DNA of 64,000 bases, from contig NZ_VIGP01000001.1 of the NCBI RefSeq assembly GCF_009299795.1, positions 62,001 through 126,000 of the forward strand, written 5' to 3'. Below, piece after piece: positions 29,809-38,536 of the stretch (position 1 is its first letter; every line of letters starts with the position of its first letter). The stretch is from Brachybacterium subflavum (GTDB lineage Bacteria; Actinomycetota; Actinomycetes; Actinomycetales; Dermabacteraceae). The position numbers were made by a program, and so were the translations under genes. A model generated the notes under the pieces. That model saw only the letters and a list, made by a program, of their open reading frames with translations, had not been told where the DNA came from and did no database searches.

Positions 29809-30852
29809 GTGATCGGCGTCGGCGTCGACGGAATGTGGAGGGCTCGGCGTCGGTGCCGTGACCTGCGCACTGTGGATGGGCGACGGGCCTGTGCCGCGGC
29901 ACCGGCACCATGTGCGGATGGCTCGCCCGCCTCTCCGCTGCCCGCTTCGCTCGGCCCCGTGTTCACCACGCGGCAGGCCCGCGCTGCGGGCGTCACCCCC
30001 CAGCGTCTGCGTGCACGGGATGTGGAGGCGATCTGTCGCGGGATCCACGGGAGGGTGGGCGCACCCGTCACGGCGACGGCCCTCGCTCGTGCTGTGGCGA
30101 CGGACGTTCCCGGAGTTGTCGTCCGCGGCCCCACGGCGGCTGAGCTCTTCGGGATGCCGCTGCCGTTCCGGGTGATGTCCGAATGGGGCGAACCCGTCCA
30201 CCTGAGCACCGAGACCGCACGCCGCAGCACCGCGCGGGTGCGCTGGCACGAGTGCACGCATGCGCGCGCGGAGACGGCCTCCGTCGACGGTATGCGTCTG
30301 ACCAGCAGGGTGCGCACCTGGTGCGATCTCGCCGCGGACCTCACGGTGGATGAGCTCGTGATGGTCGCCGATCACCTGGTGCGGCACCCGCGACCGAGGT
30401 TCGAGGGCCGCACCCGGCCCCATGCCACACCGCGCGAGCTCGAGACGGCGATCGAGCGCTGGGGGAGGCCCTGGTCCGCGAAGCTGCGGGAGGCGCTCGC
30501 GCTCTCGCGCGTCGGCAGCGATTCGGGGGCGGAGACGGCGCTGAGGCTCGGCCTCGAGAGAGCGGGCCTCCCGGAGCCCGGACTGAACATCGCGATCTGG
30601 GACGGCGACATCTGGCTCGGTGAGCCCGACCTGCACTGGGAGGCCTGGAAGGTCTGTGTAGAGCACGAGGGGCCGCGTCATCTGGACCGTGAGCAGCAGG
30701 CGAAGGACATCCGACGCACCGAGCGTCGCACCGACGCCGGATGGATCGAGGTGCGCACTACGGCGACGGATCTGCACCACGGTGCTGCCCGCGCCGCCCA
30801 CCGTGTCGCCTCCGCGCTCCACCGACACGGATGGGCAGGGGAATCGCGCTGA
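29809..30852 (+). CDS. AbiEi-antitoxin-like / DUF559-type protein
   Basis: Up to 347 residues; the start is uncertain because the first 45 residues look unconserved and no good ribosome binding site is seen. Around residues 50-85, GPVFTTRQARAAGVTPQRLR with RGIHGRVG resembles the winged-helix AbiEi antitoxin N-domain. The C-terminal third (SDSGAETALRLGLERAGLP, then PDLHWEAWKVCVEHEGPRHL and DAGWIEVRTTATDL) resembles the DUF559/Vsr-like PD-(D/E)xK fold: Glu, then Asp, then Glu-x-Glu-type positions. Such proteins are common in actinobacteria and often lie alone; no AbiEii toxin is next to it. It sits between two copies of a 61-bp palindrome inside a sugar locus. Function unknown. Confidence 0.72.
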   Translation: MIGVGVDGMWRARRRCRDLRTVDGRRACAAAPAPCADGSPASPLPASLGPVFTTRQARAAGVTPQRLRARDVEAICRGIHGRVGAPVTATALARAVATDVPGVVVRGPTAAELFGMPLPFRVMSEWGEPVHLSTETARRSTARVRWHECTHARAETASVDGMRLTSRVRTWCDLAADLTVDELVMVADHLVRHPRPRFEGRTRPHATPRELETAIERWGRPWSAKLREALALSRVGSDSGAETALRLGLERAGLPEPGLNIAIWDGDIWLGEPDLHWEAWKVCVEHEGPRHLDREQQAKDIRRTERRTDAGWIEVRTTATDLHHGAARAAHRVASALHRHGWAGESR

Positions 30853-30942
30853 GCCGGGACGGGCGGGGCGCCCGCCGGTGGGAGCGGATCGAGCACGATC
30901 GGCGTCGATCGCCACCGGCGTCGATCGCCACCGGGCGGGGCA

Positions 30943-31003
30943 GGTCGATCTGACGTTCGGGTTGGAATTCGCCCCAGATTCCAACCCGAACGTCAGATCG
31001 ACC
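30943..31003. repeat. 61-bp palindrome, copy 2
   Basis: Arms identical to copy 1 at 29651; only the loop differs (TCGCCCCAG against TCGGCCCCG). Between convergent genes. Confidence 0.9.
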
Positions 31004-31037
31004 GACCGGTCACCGGTGGGGCGTCACTGGTGCGCCG

Positions 31038-31874
31038 TCACCGCCCGGCGATCACCTCGAGGAGGCGCGCGGCCTCGTCGCGGCCGGCGTCGCGGCCGGG
31101 TCCGAGCCACTTGCGGGTGTCGGCCGGGGGCTTCTCGCCCGTGAGCACGTCCCGCACGGCGGCAGTGGTGACCTTGTTCAGGTGCGTGGAGACGTTGATC
31201 TTGGTCATCCCGGCGGCGACGGCGTCGCGGATCCCCTCATCGCTCACTCCCGAGGAGCCGTGCAGCACGAGCGGCACCTCGACCCGGCGCGTGATCGCCC
31301 GGATCAGATCGAGGTCGAGCGCCGCATCCCGCGTGGTCATCGCGTGGGAGGAGCCCACGGCGACCGCGAGCAGGTCCACGCCGGTGTCCGCGACGAACCG
31401 GGCGGCGTCGCCGGGATCGGTGCGGGCCGAGGGGTCGTGCACGCCGTCCTTGCCTCCCACCTCCCCGAGCTCGGCCTCGACGCTCACGCCGCGGGCGTGC
31501 GCCGCGCGGACGACCTCGCGTGTCCGCGCGCGGTTCTCGGCGTCGGGCAGCTTCGAGCCGTCGTACATGATCGACGTGAAGCCGAGGTCGAGCGCCTCTG
31601 CCACGAGATCGAGATCGTCGGCATGGTCGAGGTGGACGACGACGTCCTGGCTGCAGCGCCGGGCGATCTCGAGGGTCGCGAGCGCGATCGGCGCGAGCGC
31701 GCCGTGGTACGTCGCGGCGTTCTGGCTGATCTGCATGACCACCGGCAGACGGGTCGATGCGGCCGCGGCGGCGAAGGCCTCGGCGTTCTCGAGGTGGACG
31801 ACGTTGAAGGCGGCGAGGCCGCGGTGCGCGGCGCGGGCACGGGCGGCCAGCGGTGCGAGGGGGCTGAGAGTCAT
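31038..31874 (-). CDS. Class II fructose/tagatose-bisphosphate aldolase family protein
   Basis: A protein of 278 residues. The class II zinc aldolase pattern is clear: AAFNVVHLENAEAF at the first strand, VVVHLDHADDLDLVAEAL with the catalytic Asp and zinc His, SVEAELGEVGG with a zinc Glu, and LVLHGSSGVSDEGI with a further His. The size and the EAELGEVGG form match the KbaY/GatY tagatose-bisphosphate aldolases that split ketose bisphosphates into DHAP and glyceraldehyde-3-phosphate. It overlaps the PfkB kinase stop by four bases and is the last gene of the operon. Confidence 0.9.
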   Translation of the reverse strand: MTLSPLAPLAARARAAHRGLAAFNVVHLENAEAFAAAAASTRLPVVMQISQNAATYHGALAPIALATLEIARRCSQDVVVHLDHADDLDLVAEALDLGFTSIMYDGSKLPDAENRARTREVVRAAHARGVSVEAELGEVGGKDGVHDPSARTDPGDAARFVADTGVDLLAVAVGSSHAMTTRDAALDLDLIRAITRRVEVPLVLHGSSGVSDEGIRDAVAAGMTKINVSTHLNKVTTAAVRDVLTGEKPPADTRKWLGPGRDAGRDEAARLLEVIAGR

Positions 31875-32875
31875 GGCTGCTCCACGGGGGCCTGGGAGGG
31901 GTTCGGGGCGGAGGACGGGGGCGTGAGGCCGCGCTCGACAGTGATCTCTGCGAGCAGCTGTCGGGCCAGTGCCGGGTCGATCTCGCCCGCGACGGGGCGG
32001 GCGACCGCGCTCGCGCTGATCGCGACGGCGGAGCGCAGCAGGTCGGGGAGGGCATCGCCGCGGGCCAGGGCACGGGAGGTCGCGGCCACGGAGGCATCGC
32101 CCGCACCGGTCGGGTTCCCGCGGATCGGGCGCGGGGGCGTCGCGCGCAGCGCGGCGTCGGCCGTCACGGCGAGCATGCCGTCGGGCCCCTGCGAGCACAG
32201 GACGATGCCCGCGCCGAGGGCGATGAGTGCGCGGCAGGCGGCGATCGGGTCGTCGATGCCGGTGGCGGCCCGCACCTCGCCGAGGTTGGGCTTCAGCACG
32301 GAGGCTCCCGCGCGGGCGGCGTCCAGGAGCGCGGGCCCCGAGGTGTCGACGACGACGGGCAGGCCGAGCCCGCGCAGCTCGGAGACCAGGGCGCTCACGT
32401 CCTCGCCGCGCAGGCCGCGAGGCAGGGAGCCGCTGATCACGACGACATCCGCGCCGCGCGCTCGGGAGCGGACATCGGCCAGGACCCGGTCCCTCTCCGC
32501 GGCGGACAGCTCGGGGCCGGGCTCGTAGAAGCCGGTCGCGCCGTCGGGATCGACGACGGTGACGGTGCGGCGGGTCGCCCCCGCGACGCGGGTCCAGGCC
32601 TGCTCGATCGCGCCGGCGGGGCCGTGCGCGCCGCGCCCGTCGGACCCGTCGTCCCCATCGAGCAGCCCTGCGAGCTCCTCGCCGGAGGCGCCGCCGACAG
32701 GGCCGACGAGCACCGAGCTCTCGCCGAGCTCGGCGAGCACGCGGGCGACGTTCACGCCCTTGCCGCCGGCGACGGTCCGCACCCGCTGCACGCGCTGCTC
32801 GCCGTGGACGGGGACGGGTCCGTCGACCTCATAGGTGACGTCGAGGGCGGGGTTCGGGGTGAGGACGAGGATCAT
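31871..32875 (-). CDS. PfkB family hexose kinase (1-phosphofructokinase / tagatose-6-phosphate kinase type)
   Basis: A protein of 334 residues. LTPNPALDVTYEVDGPV and the AGGKGVNVARVLAELG signature mark the FruK/LacC branch of PfkB kinases; the C-terminal signature with catalytic Asp is GNPTGAGDASVA. A Gly/Asp-rich insertion (LLDGDDGSDGRGAHGP) near residue 70 is unusual. It would phosphorylate a ketohexose phosphate before aldol cleavage. Four-base overlaps on both sides tie it to the aldolase and the ROK kinase. Confidence 0.9.
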   Translation of the reverse strand: MILVLTPNPALDVTYEVDGPVPVHGEQRVQRVRTVAGGKGVNVARVLAELGESSVLVGPVGGASGEELAGLLDGDDGSDGRGAHGPAGAIEQAWTRVAGATRRTVTVVDPDGATGFYEPGPELSAAERDRVLADVRSRARGADVVVISGSLPRGLRGEDVSALVSELRGLGLPVVVDTSGPALLDAARAGASVLKPNLGEVRAATGIDDPIAACRALIALGAGIVLCSQGPDGMLAVTADAALRATPPRPIRGNPTGAGDASVAATSRALARGDALPDLLRSAVAISASAVARPVAGEIDPALARQLLAEITVERGLTPPSSAPNPSQAPVEQP

Positions 32876-33936
32876 GACGCGCGCACCATGCCCATCAGCC
32901 CCGCGCCCTGGCAGCCGGCCCACATGCCCAGCGAGGACGGCAGCACGGGAGGGGTGGGCACGACTCCCAGGCGTCCGGAGATCGACTCCCGCAGAGTGTC
33001 CAGCACGATGGGCCCGCCCTCCGCGAGACCGCCGCCGATGACCACGGGCAGCGTGCCGACGCTCGAGATGATCGTCGCGAGCGCCTGGCCCAGCGTGTCC
33101 AGGGCGCTGAACAGGATCTTCTCGGCGTCCGCATCGCCCTCGCGGGCGCGGTCGACGACCGCGCGGGCGGCGGGGCGTCCGCCGTCGGTGGTCACCAGGG
33201 AGTGGGCGGCGGGGTCGATCTGCTCGGCGAAGCGTCGACCGATCGCGGAGGCCGAGGCGACCTCCTCGAGGCGCATCGTGCGGCCCGTGTACGGCTCCTC
33301 GACGCGCACCTGGCCGATCTCGCCGGTGAAGCGGTCGCCGAAGACGGCGCCGTCGTGCACCACGGCCGCGGCGATCCCGGTGCCGATGGGCACGAAGATG
33401 AGGTCGGCGAGCGGCGGCGCCTGCTCGCGGCCGGCTTCGGTCTGCTGGGGGAAGGCGCGCTGGGGGAACAGGCGCCCCGCGCCCCAGGCGGCTTCGGCCA
33501 TCGCCCCCGCGCGGACGTCGTGGCCGAGGGCCAGCGGCGCGTCCAGGTGCTCGCGCAGGAGCGACCCGAGGGCGAGCTCCTCCCATCCCAGGTTGACCGC
33601 GAGCTCGACGATCTCGCGCTCCTCGTCGATGATGCCCGGCACGGCGACGCCCACCGGGGCCTGCGCGGCCAGGTGCGCCTGCTCCCTCAGCCGCGCCGTC
33701 TGCTCGGCGATCATCGCGGCCAGATCGTCCGGCTCGTGCGGCGTGGGCAGGGAGTAGGGGATCGTGAGGGTGCCGTCGGGCGCGACCGCGCCGAACTTGG
33801 TGCGGGTCCCGCCGACGTCGACCCCGATCGCGGCGCGCGCCGGGGACCGCGAGGCAGCAGGCACCGGTGGCGCCGTCATCGAGGGCGGGGACGTTGAAGG
33901 AGACGGTGCCGGGGATGGGGGTGTGGTGCGCGTCAT
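32872..33936 (-). CDS. ROK family sugar kinase without the zinc motif
   Basis: A protein of 354 residues with a Pro/Ser/Ala-rich N-terminal extension (an internal Met at residue 20 is an alternative start). The ATP-binding loop is GVDVGGTRTKFGA and the catalytic Asp lies in LGHDVRAGAMAEAAWG. The TGEIG motif is present, but the CxCGxxGCxE zinc motif usual in ROK kinases is wholly absent: the region reads GQVRVEEPYTGRTMRLEE. It overlaps pfkB by four bases. It probably phosphorylates the free sugar entering this pathway. Confidence 0.88.
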   Translation of the reverse strand: MTRTTPPSPAPSPSTSPPSMTAPPVPAASRSPARAAIGVDVGGTRTKFGAVAPDGTLTIPYSLPTPHEPDDLAAMIAEQTARLREQAHLAAQAPVGVAVPGIIDEEREIVELAVNLGWEELALGSLLREHLDAPLALGHDVRAGAMAEAAWGAGRLFPQRAFPQQTEAGREQAPPLADLIFVPIGTGIAAAVVHDGAVFGDRFTGEIGQVRVEEPYTGRTMRLEEVASASAIGRRFAEQIDPAAHSLVTTDGGRPAARAVVDRAREGDADAEKILFSALDTLGQALATIISSVGTLPVVIGGGLAEGGPIVLDTLRESISGRLGVVPTPPVLPSSLGMWAGCQGAGLMGMVRAS

Positions 33937-33944
33937 CGGCCCTC

Positions 33945-34823
33945 TCAGATCAGGTGGACGGCGCGGGTGAGGTGGCGCGGGGTGTCGGGGTTCAGGCCCT
34001 TCGCCTCGGCGCGGCGCACGGCCCAGAGGTGGACGGCGACGAGCTGGGCGAGAGGGTCCAGGTCCGAGGCGACGAATGCGGATCCCGCCTGCTCGGTCTG
34101 CGCGGCCAGCCCCTCGGGCGCGGGGCCGAACTGGTAGGTGATGCGGCCGCTCTGGGCGATCGCGATGGGGCCGTGCCGGTATTCCATCGCGTAGTAGGAC
34201 TCGGTCCAGGACTGGGAGGCCTCCCGCATCTTCAGACCGGCCTCATCGGCGAGGCCCTTGGTCCACCCGGTGCCCAGGAAGGTGATCTGATCCGCGTCGA
34301 TCCAGGACTGCTCGATCTCACGGTCCAGCACGTCGCGGGCGTCGGCGATCGCACTGCTCAGGTCCTCGCCGAGGGAGGAGCGCAGCAGGGCCAGGGCGCT
34401 GCTGGCGAAGCGGGTCTGGACGACGGAGGTCTCGTCGGCGAAGTCGAGGACGATCTCGGCGTCCGCGTGCTCGCTCGCGGGGCCGCCGGCGACGGCGGTG
34501 ACGAGGACGCTCGGGGTTCCCGAGAGCTGCTGCAGCACGTCGATGATCTCGGTCGTGGTGCCGCTGCGCGAGAGCGCGATGACGCGGTCGTAGCTGCGGG
34601 CGGGGGAGACCTCGGTGGGGGTGAGGGCATCGGTGACGCCCTGGCCGGCGGCCTCGCGCAGCTTCGCATAGGCGATCGCCATGAACCACGAGGTCCCGGC
34701 GCCCACGATCAGCGCGCGCTCGCCGGCGTGCGGCAGCAGGTCGCGCACGGAGGGCAGCAGGTCGATCGCCTGCTGCCAGGTCTCGGGCTGGGTGCGCAGT
34801 TCGATCTCGGTGGCGCTGGTCAT
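33945..34823 (-). CDS. SIS domain sugar isomerase (AgaS-like)
   Basis: A protein of 292 residues from the ATG at 34823, preceded by GAAGGAGA. Two SIS domains: ALIVGAGTSWFMAIAYAKLR with SRSGTTTEIIDVL in the first, and FLGTGWTKGLADEAGLKMRE with MEYRHGPIAIAQ in the second, which carries catalytic-type residues of amino-sugar isomerases/deaminases. Its size and two-domain form fit AgaS, the galactosamine-6-phosphate deaminase/isomerase that makes tagatose-6-phosphate. First gene of the operon, divergent from the DeoR regulator. Confidence 0.87.
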   Translation of the reverse strand: MTSATEIELRTQPETWQQAIDLLPSVRDLLPHAGERALIVGAGTSWFMAIAYAKLREAAGQGVTDALTPTEVSPARSYDRVIALSRSGTTTEIIDVLQQLSGTPSVLVTAVAGGPASEHADAEIVLDFADETSVVQTRFASSALALLRSSLGEDLSSAIADARDVLDREIEQSWIDADQITFLGTGWTKGLADEAGLKMREASQSWTESYYAMEYRHGPIAIAQSGRITYQFGPAPEGLAAQTEQAGSAFVASDLDPLAQLVAVHLWAVRRAEAKGLNPDTPRHLTRAVHLI

Positions 34824-34917
34824 CGCGTCTCCTTCGGGATGTGCCGGGGTCGGCGGGCGAGTGTTCGATGGATAGGCGGCCGACGGGGCGGCGTCCGCGA
34901 AGCGGGTGAGTAATCGG

Positions 34918-34952
34918 TGATCGTTTATGAGCATATCGAATCAGAACGATCA
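34918..34952. promoter_or_regulatory. Inverted repeat operator between SIS operon and DeoR gene
   Basis: TGATCGTT and AACGATCA, perfect 8-base arms spaced by 19 bases, in the AT-richest part of the divergent 290-bp promoter region (34824-35113). Likely the site of the DeoR-type or LacI-type regulator encoded next door. Confidence 0.6.
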
Positions 34953-35113
34953 ATGGTGTGCAATCTGCGAGGCGGTGTGCGCGGGGTGCCGTCGGCCGCT
35001 CCGCTCACCCTTCTGACGGACTCGCCACCGGCGGGGCAGCCGCGTCGCATACCCTCGATGCAGCGATCTCGAACCGCACATCCATCGCACATGACAGGAC
35101 GAGGAGGCGACCG

Positions 35114-35992
35114 GTGCCCAGCGACGCAGTGCCGAGCGCCTCCGCGGCGGCAGACCGCACCCCGGGCGCGGCCGATGGCGCCGCCGGCGCGCCCGCCCGC
35201 GGACGCCGCCAGCGCCTGGACCGCATCCTCGACCTGGTCATCGAGCGCGGTCACGTGCGCGTCGACGAGCTCGCCGCCGACCTCGGGACCTCGCCCGCGA
35301 CCGTGCGCCGCGACCTCGACAGCCTCGCGGCGCAGCAGCTGGTGATCCGCAGCCATGGCGGGGCCTCGGCGCATCCCGACGCGAGCGCGCTGCCCATGCG
35401 CTACCGCTCCACCCGCCATGCCGATGCGAAGGACGCGATCGCGCGTGCGGCCGTGGACATGATCGAGCCCGGCACCGTCGTCGGCATGAACGGCGGCACC
35501 ACCACCACCGCCCTCGCCCACGAGCTCGCCGCCCGCGACTCGATCCGGGAGGCCCCGCGGCCCACGACCCTGGTGACGAACGCGCTGAACATCGCCCAGG
35601 AGCTCGCGGTGCGCCGACACCTCCAGCTGGTGGTGACCGGCGGGATCGTGCGCGGCGGCAGCTTCGAGCTGGTGGGCGGCTGGGCCGAGCAGATGCTCGA
35701 GCAGATCCGCATCGACCTGCTGTTCCTCGGCGTCGACGGGATCAGCGCGCGCGACGGCGCCTGCACCCATGACGAGGCCGAGGCGCTGATCTCCGCGCGC
35801 CTCGCCGATCGCGCGGAGAAGGTCGTCGTGCTCGCCGACTCCTCGAAGATCGGCGGCAGCGCCTTCGCCCGGATCCAGTCCACCGAGGGCCTGGACGCCG
35901 TGGTCACGGACCCGGGTGCGGATCCCGACGCCGTCGCGGCCCTGCGCGGGGCGGGCGTCGAGATCGTGGTCGCGAAGGAGGGCAGCCGATGA
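35114..35992 (+). CDS. DeoR/GlpR family transcriptional regulator
   Basis: A protein of 292 residues from the GTG at 35114 (GAGGAGG seven bases before). The helix-turn-helix is RRQRLDRILDLVIERGHVRV then DELAADLGTSPATVRRDLDS. The C-terminal sugar-phosphate sensor has MNGGTTTTALAHEL, GGIVRGGSFELVG and LFLGVDGIS, all typical of DeoR effector domains related to ribose-5-phosphate isomerase. It is divergent from the SIS-ROK-PfkB-aldolase operon and probably represses it until a phosphosugar is bound. It overlaps the LacI gene by four bases. Confidence 0.92.
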   Translation: MPSDAVPSASAAADRTPGAADGAAGAPARGRRQRLDRILDLVIERGHVRVDELAADLGTSPATVRRDLDSLAAQQLVIRSHGGASAHPDASALPMRYRSTRHADAKDAIARAAVDMIEPGTVVGMNGGTTTTALAHELAARDSIREAPRPTTLVTNALNIAQELAVRRHLQLVVTGGIVRGGSFELVGGWAEQMLEQIRIDLLFLGVDGISARDGACTHDEAEALISARLADRAEKVVVLADSSKIGGSAFARIQSTEGLDAVVTDPGADPDAVAALRGAGVEIVVAKEGSR

Positions 35993-37077
35993 ACGCCGCC
36001 GGACGCCCGGTGACCCTGGCCGATGTCGCCAAGAAGGCGGGCGTCTCCGTCGCGACCGCGTCGTTCGTGCTCTCGGGCCGCGGGGGCGTGCGCTCCTCCG
36101 GGTCCCCGGAGACCAAGGCGAAGGTGCGGGGCGCGGCCGAGGACCTCGGCTACGTCCCCAATCGCAATGCCCGCTCCCTGCGCACGGGCCGCAGCGGCGG
36201 CATCGTCCTGGCCCTGGGCACCGTCGAGGACCCGTGGGGCCTGAGCCTCGCGGGCGCGGTGCGCGATCGCGCCCTGCCCGAGGACCTCTCGACCCTGATC
36301 CTGGGCGATGAGCGCTGGTTCGAGTTCCTCTCCGGCTCCGCCTTCGACTGCTCGTTCGTCACCAGCATCGACTTCACCCCCGAGGGGCCCGAGCAGGTGC
36401 GCCATCTCGCGCGGGGGCAGAGCGGGATCGTCGCCTTCAGCGAGCGCATCGAGCCGGAGCGCTTCGACGTCGTCTCCTCCTCGGCCCTTCCTGCCGTGCA
36501 CGCCGCCTACCAGCAGCTGCGCGGACGGCACGACGCCGTCGCCTTCATGTCGGGCCGGGAGATCGACCCCGAGCGCAGGCCGTTCTACCCCTCGCGCGCG
36601 CACGTCTTCCTCGACGCCGCCGCCGAGGCGGGCGACGGACCGGGCATCGACCTCGTGCACGCCTCCGGGGCCGGTCGCCAGCAGAGCTTCGAGTACTCCC
36701 AGCGGTGGCTCGAAGGGCCGGACCGGCCGACGGCCGTCATCTGCTCCACCGGCTACCAGGCGATGGCGCTGCAGGTCGCGGCGATGCACGCGGGCGTCTC
36801 GGTGCCCGAGGACCTCGAGATCATCTCCATCGGCGACGTCCCCGACGACGCCCAGATGCTCGGCCCCATCAGCTACTACGGCGTCGAGGACGTGTTCGCG
36901 CGGATGGCGGACATCATCCTCGCGCGGGCGCTGGACCGCGAGGGCGCTCCCGGTCGCCTGCACCGCTTCGACTGGGAGTTCTTCCCCGGCGGCACCACGA
37001 TCGACGGGGTCGATGGGGTCGATGGGGTCGATGGGACCGACGGGGCCGATGGGGCCCACGGGGCCGACAGGGCCTGA
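35989..37077 (+). CDS. LacI family transcriptional regulator with a repeat-expanded C-terminus
   Basis: A protein of 362 residues. The helix-turn-helix VTLADVAKKAGVSVATASFV is intact and followed by the hinge YVPNRNARSLRTGRSGGIVL. The sugar-binding core is divergent but ends normally at FFPGGTTI. After that about 24 residues of (x-Asp-Gly) repeats run to the stop; other LacI proteins end near this point, so the tail looks like a recent expansion. Its start overlaps the DeoR stop by four bases, so two regulators of different families are made together. Confidence 0.9.
   Translation: MNAAGRPVTLADVAKKAGVSVATASFVLSGRGGVRSSGSPETKAKVRGAAEDLGYVPNRNARSLRTGRSGGIVLALGTVEDPWGLSLAGAVRDRALPEDLSTLILGDERWFEFLSGSAFDCSFVTSIDFTPEGPEQVRHLARGQSGIVAFSERIEPERFDVVSSSALPAVHAAYQQLRGRHDAVAFMSGREIDPERRPFYPSRAHVFLDAAAEAGDGPGIDLVHASGAGRQQSFEYSQRWLEGPDRPTAVICSTGYQAMALQVAAMHAGVSVPEDLEIISIGDVPDDAQMLGPISYYGVEDVFARMADIILARALDREGAPGRLHRFDWEFFPGGTTIDGVDGVDGVDGTDGADGAHGADRA
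37003..37074 (+). repeat. Coding nonamer repeat, eight degenerate copies of GAYGGGGYC
   Basis: Eight 9-bp units, GACGGGGTC to GACAGGGCC, encoding Val/Thr/Ala-Asp-Gly. It is the same nonamer family as the 72-copy array in the histidine kinase, here with substitutions, and it ends directly at the stop codon. Confidence 0.9.
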
Positions 37078-37150
37078 GGCCGCCCGTCGGCCGGAACCCG
37101 CCCGCATGCTCGCCCGGCCTCGGGGCTTTCGGCCCTCTACGCTGGATCTC

Positions 37151-38536
37151 ATGCCCACTCCCTCCAGCTCCGCGCCTGCCGCGCCCACACCGCCCGCCGC
37201 GCCCGCACCGGCCGCACCGTCCCTCTCCACCTGGTCCCTGCCGGGCCTCGCGCTCACCGACGTGCGCGTGAGCGCGCCCCTGGACCACGCGGACCCGTCG
37301 GGCCCGCACATCGAGGTCTTCGCGCGCGTCGCCACCGCCCCCGGCGGCGAGGACCGGCCCCTCCTCGTCTACCTGCAGGGAGGCCCGGGCTCCGAGGCAC
37401 CCCGGCCCAGTGCGCACCCCGCGAACCCCTCGTGGCTCGCCCGCGCGCTGAAGGACTATCGCGTGGTCATGCTCGACCAGCGCGGCACCGGGCGCTCGAC
37501 CCCCGTCGGCCTCGACACCGCGCTGCCCGCAGGGGCGATCGACGTCGTCGCGCCCCCGGGAGCGGACGTGTCGGCCCCCGCGACACTGCGCGAGGCGAGC
37601 CCCAGCCAGCAGGCCGACTACCTCGCGCATTTCCGGGCCGACGCGATCGTGGAGGACGCGGAGCTGGTCCGTGAGGCCCTCGGTGCCCGCACCTGGAGCC
37701 TGCTGGGCCAGTCCTTCGGCGGCTTCACGGCCCTGCGCTACCTCAGCGCCCACGCGTCATCGCTGGATGCGGCCATGTTCACCGGGGGCCTGCCCAAGCT
37801 CGGGCCCGATCTCGACATCGTCTACGAGACCACCTGGCAGGGCATGATCCTGCGCAGCGAGGCCCACTACGCGCGCTTCCCGGAGGACCGCGACCGCATG
37901 CTCGCGCTCGCCGAGCGGGCCGCCGCCGGGCGCCTCGTCCTCGGCGACGGCGAGCTGGTGGGCGTGGAGCGGCTGCGGCGCCTCGGACACCTGCTCGGCG
38001 CCTCGGGCGGCTCCGAGAAGCTGCACTACCTGCTCGAGAACGAGCCCGACAGCCCGGTGCTGCGCCACGACCTCGCCGCAGCGCTCCCGTTCAGCGGCCG
38101 CAATCCGATCTACGCGGTCCTCCACGAGTCCTGCTGGGCCGACGGCGTCGCCATGGACTGGGCGGCCGAGCGCACCATGCCCGAGGCCGTCCGCGCCGAC
38201 GCGACCCTGCTCGCGGGCGAGCACATGCACCGCGAGGCGATCGCCGAGGGCCCCGAGCTCGCGCCCTGGGCGCAGGCCGCCGACCTCCTCGCCGCGCGGC
38301 AGTGGCCCGCCCTCTACGACCCCGAGGCGCTGCGCGCGGCCGAGGTCCCGGTCGCCGCCGCCGTCTACTTCGACGACGCCTACGTGCCCCGCGAGTTCTC
38401 CCTGGCCACGGCCGATCTGCTGCCCCGCGCGACCTGCTGGGTCACCAGCGAGTACCAGCACAACGGCCTGCGCGCGAGCGGCGACGGAGTGCTCGATCAC
38501 CTGCTCGGGATCGTGCAGGGCACGCGCGTGGCGTGA
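37151..38536 (+). CDS. Alpha/beta hydrolase of the proline iminopeptidase type (S33)
   Basis: A protein of 461 residues; the ATG at 37151 follows a region without a strong ribosome binding site. After a Pro/Ala-rich start, the hydrolase core shows the oxyanion motif YLQGGPGSEAPRPS, VVMLDQRGTGRST and the nucleophile elbow LLGQSFGGFTALRYLS. The acid is likely in AVYFDDAYVP and the His in SEYQHNG near the end. The length and motifs match the long tripeptidyl/prolyl aminopeptidases of actinobacteria, which trim N-terminal proline. No signal peptide is seen. Confidence 0.9.
   Translation: MPTPSSSAPAAPTPPAAPAPAAPSLSTWSLPGLALTDVRVSAPLDHADPSGPHIEVFARVATAPGGEDRPLLVYLQGGPGSEAPRPSAHPANPSWLARALKDYRVVMLDQRGTGRSTPVGLDTALPAGAIDVVAPPGADVSAPATLREASPSQQADYLAHFRADAIVEDAELVREALGARTWSLLGQSFGGFTALRYLSAHASSLDAAMFTGGLPKLGPDLDIVYETTWQGMILRSEAHYARFPEDRDRMLALAERAAAGRLVLGDGELVGVERLRRLGHLLGASGGSEKLHYLLENEPDSPVLRHDLAAALPFSGRNPIYAVLHESCWADGVAMDWAAERTMPEAVRADATLLAGEHMHREAIAEGPELAPWAQAADLLAARQWPALYDPEALRAAEVPVAAAVYFDDAYVPREFSLATADLLPRATCWVTSEYQHNGLRASGDGVLDHLLGIVQGTRVA

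Noticed and set aside
36308-37150. Extension of the proline iminopeptidase gene upstream through the LacI gene
   Set aside because: The frame is only incidentally open. LacI motifs are in another frame and the hydrolase fits a start at 37151.
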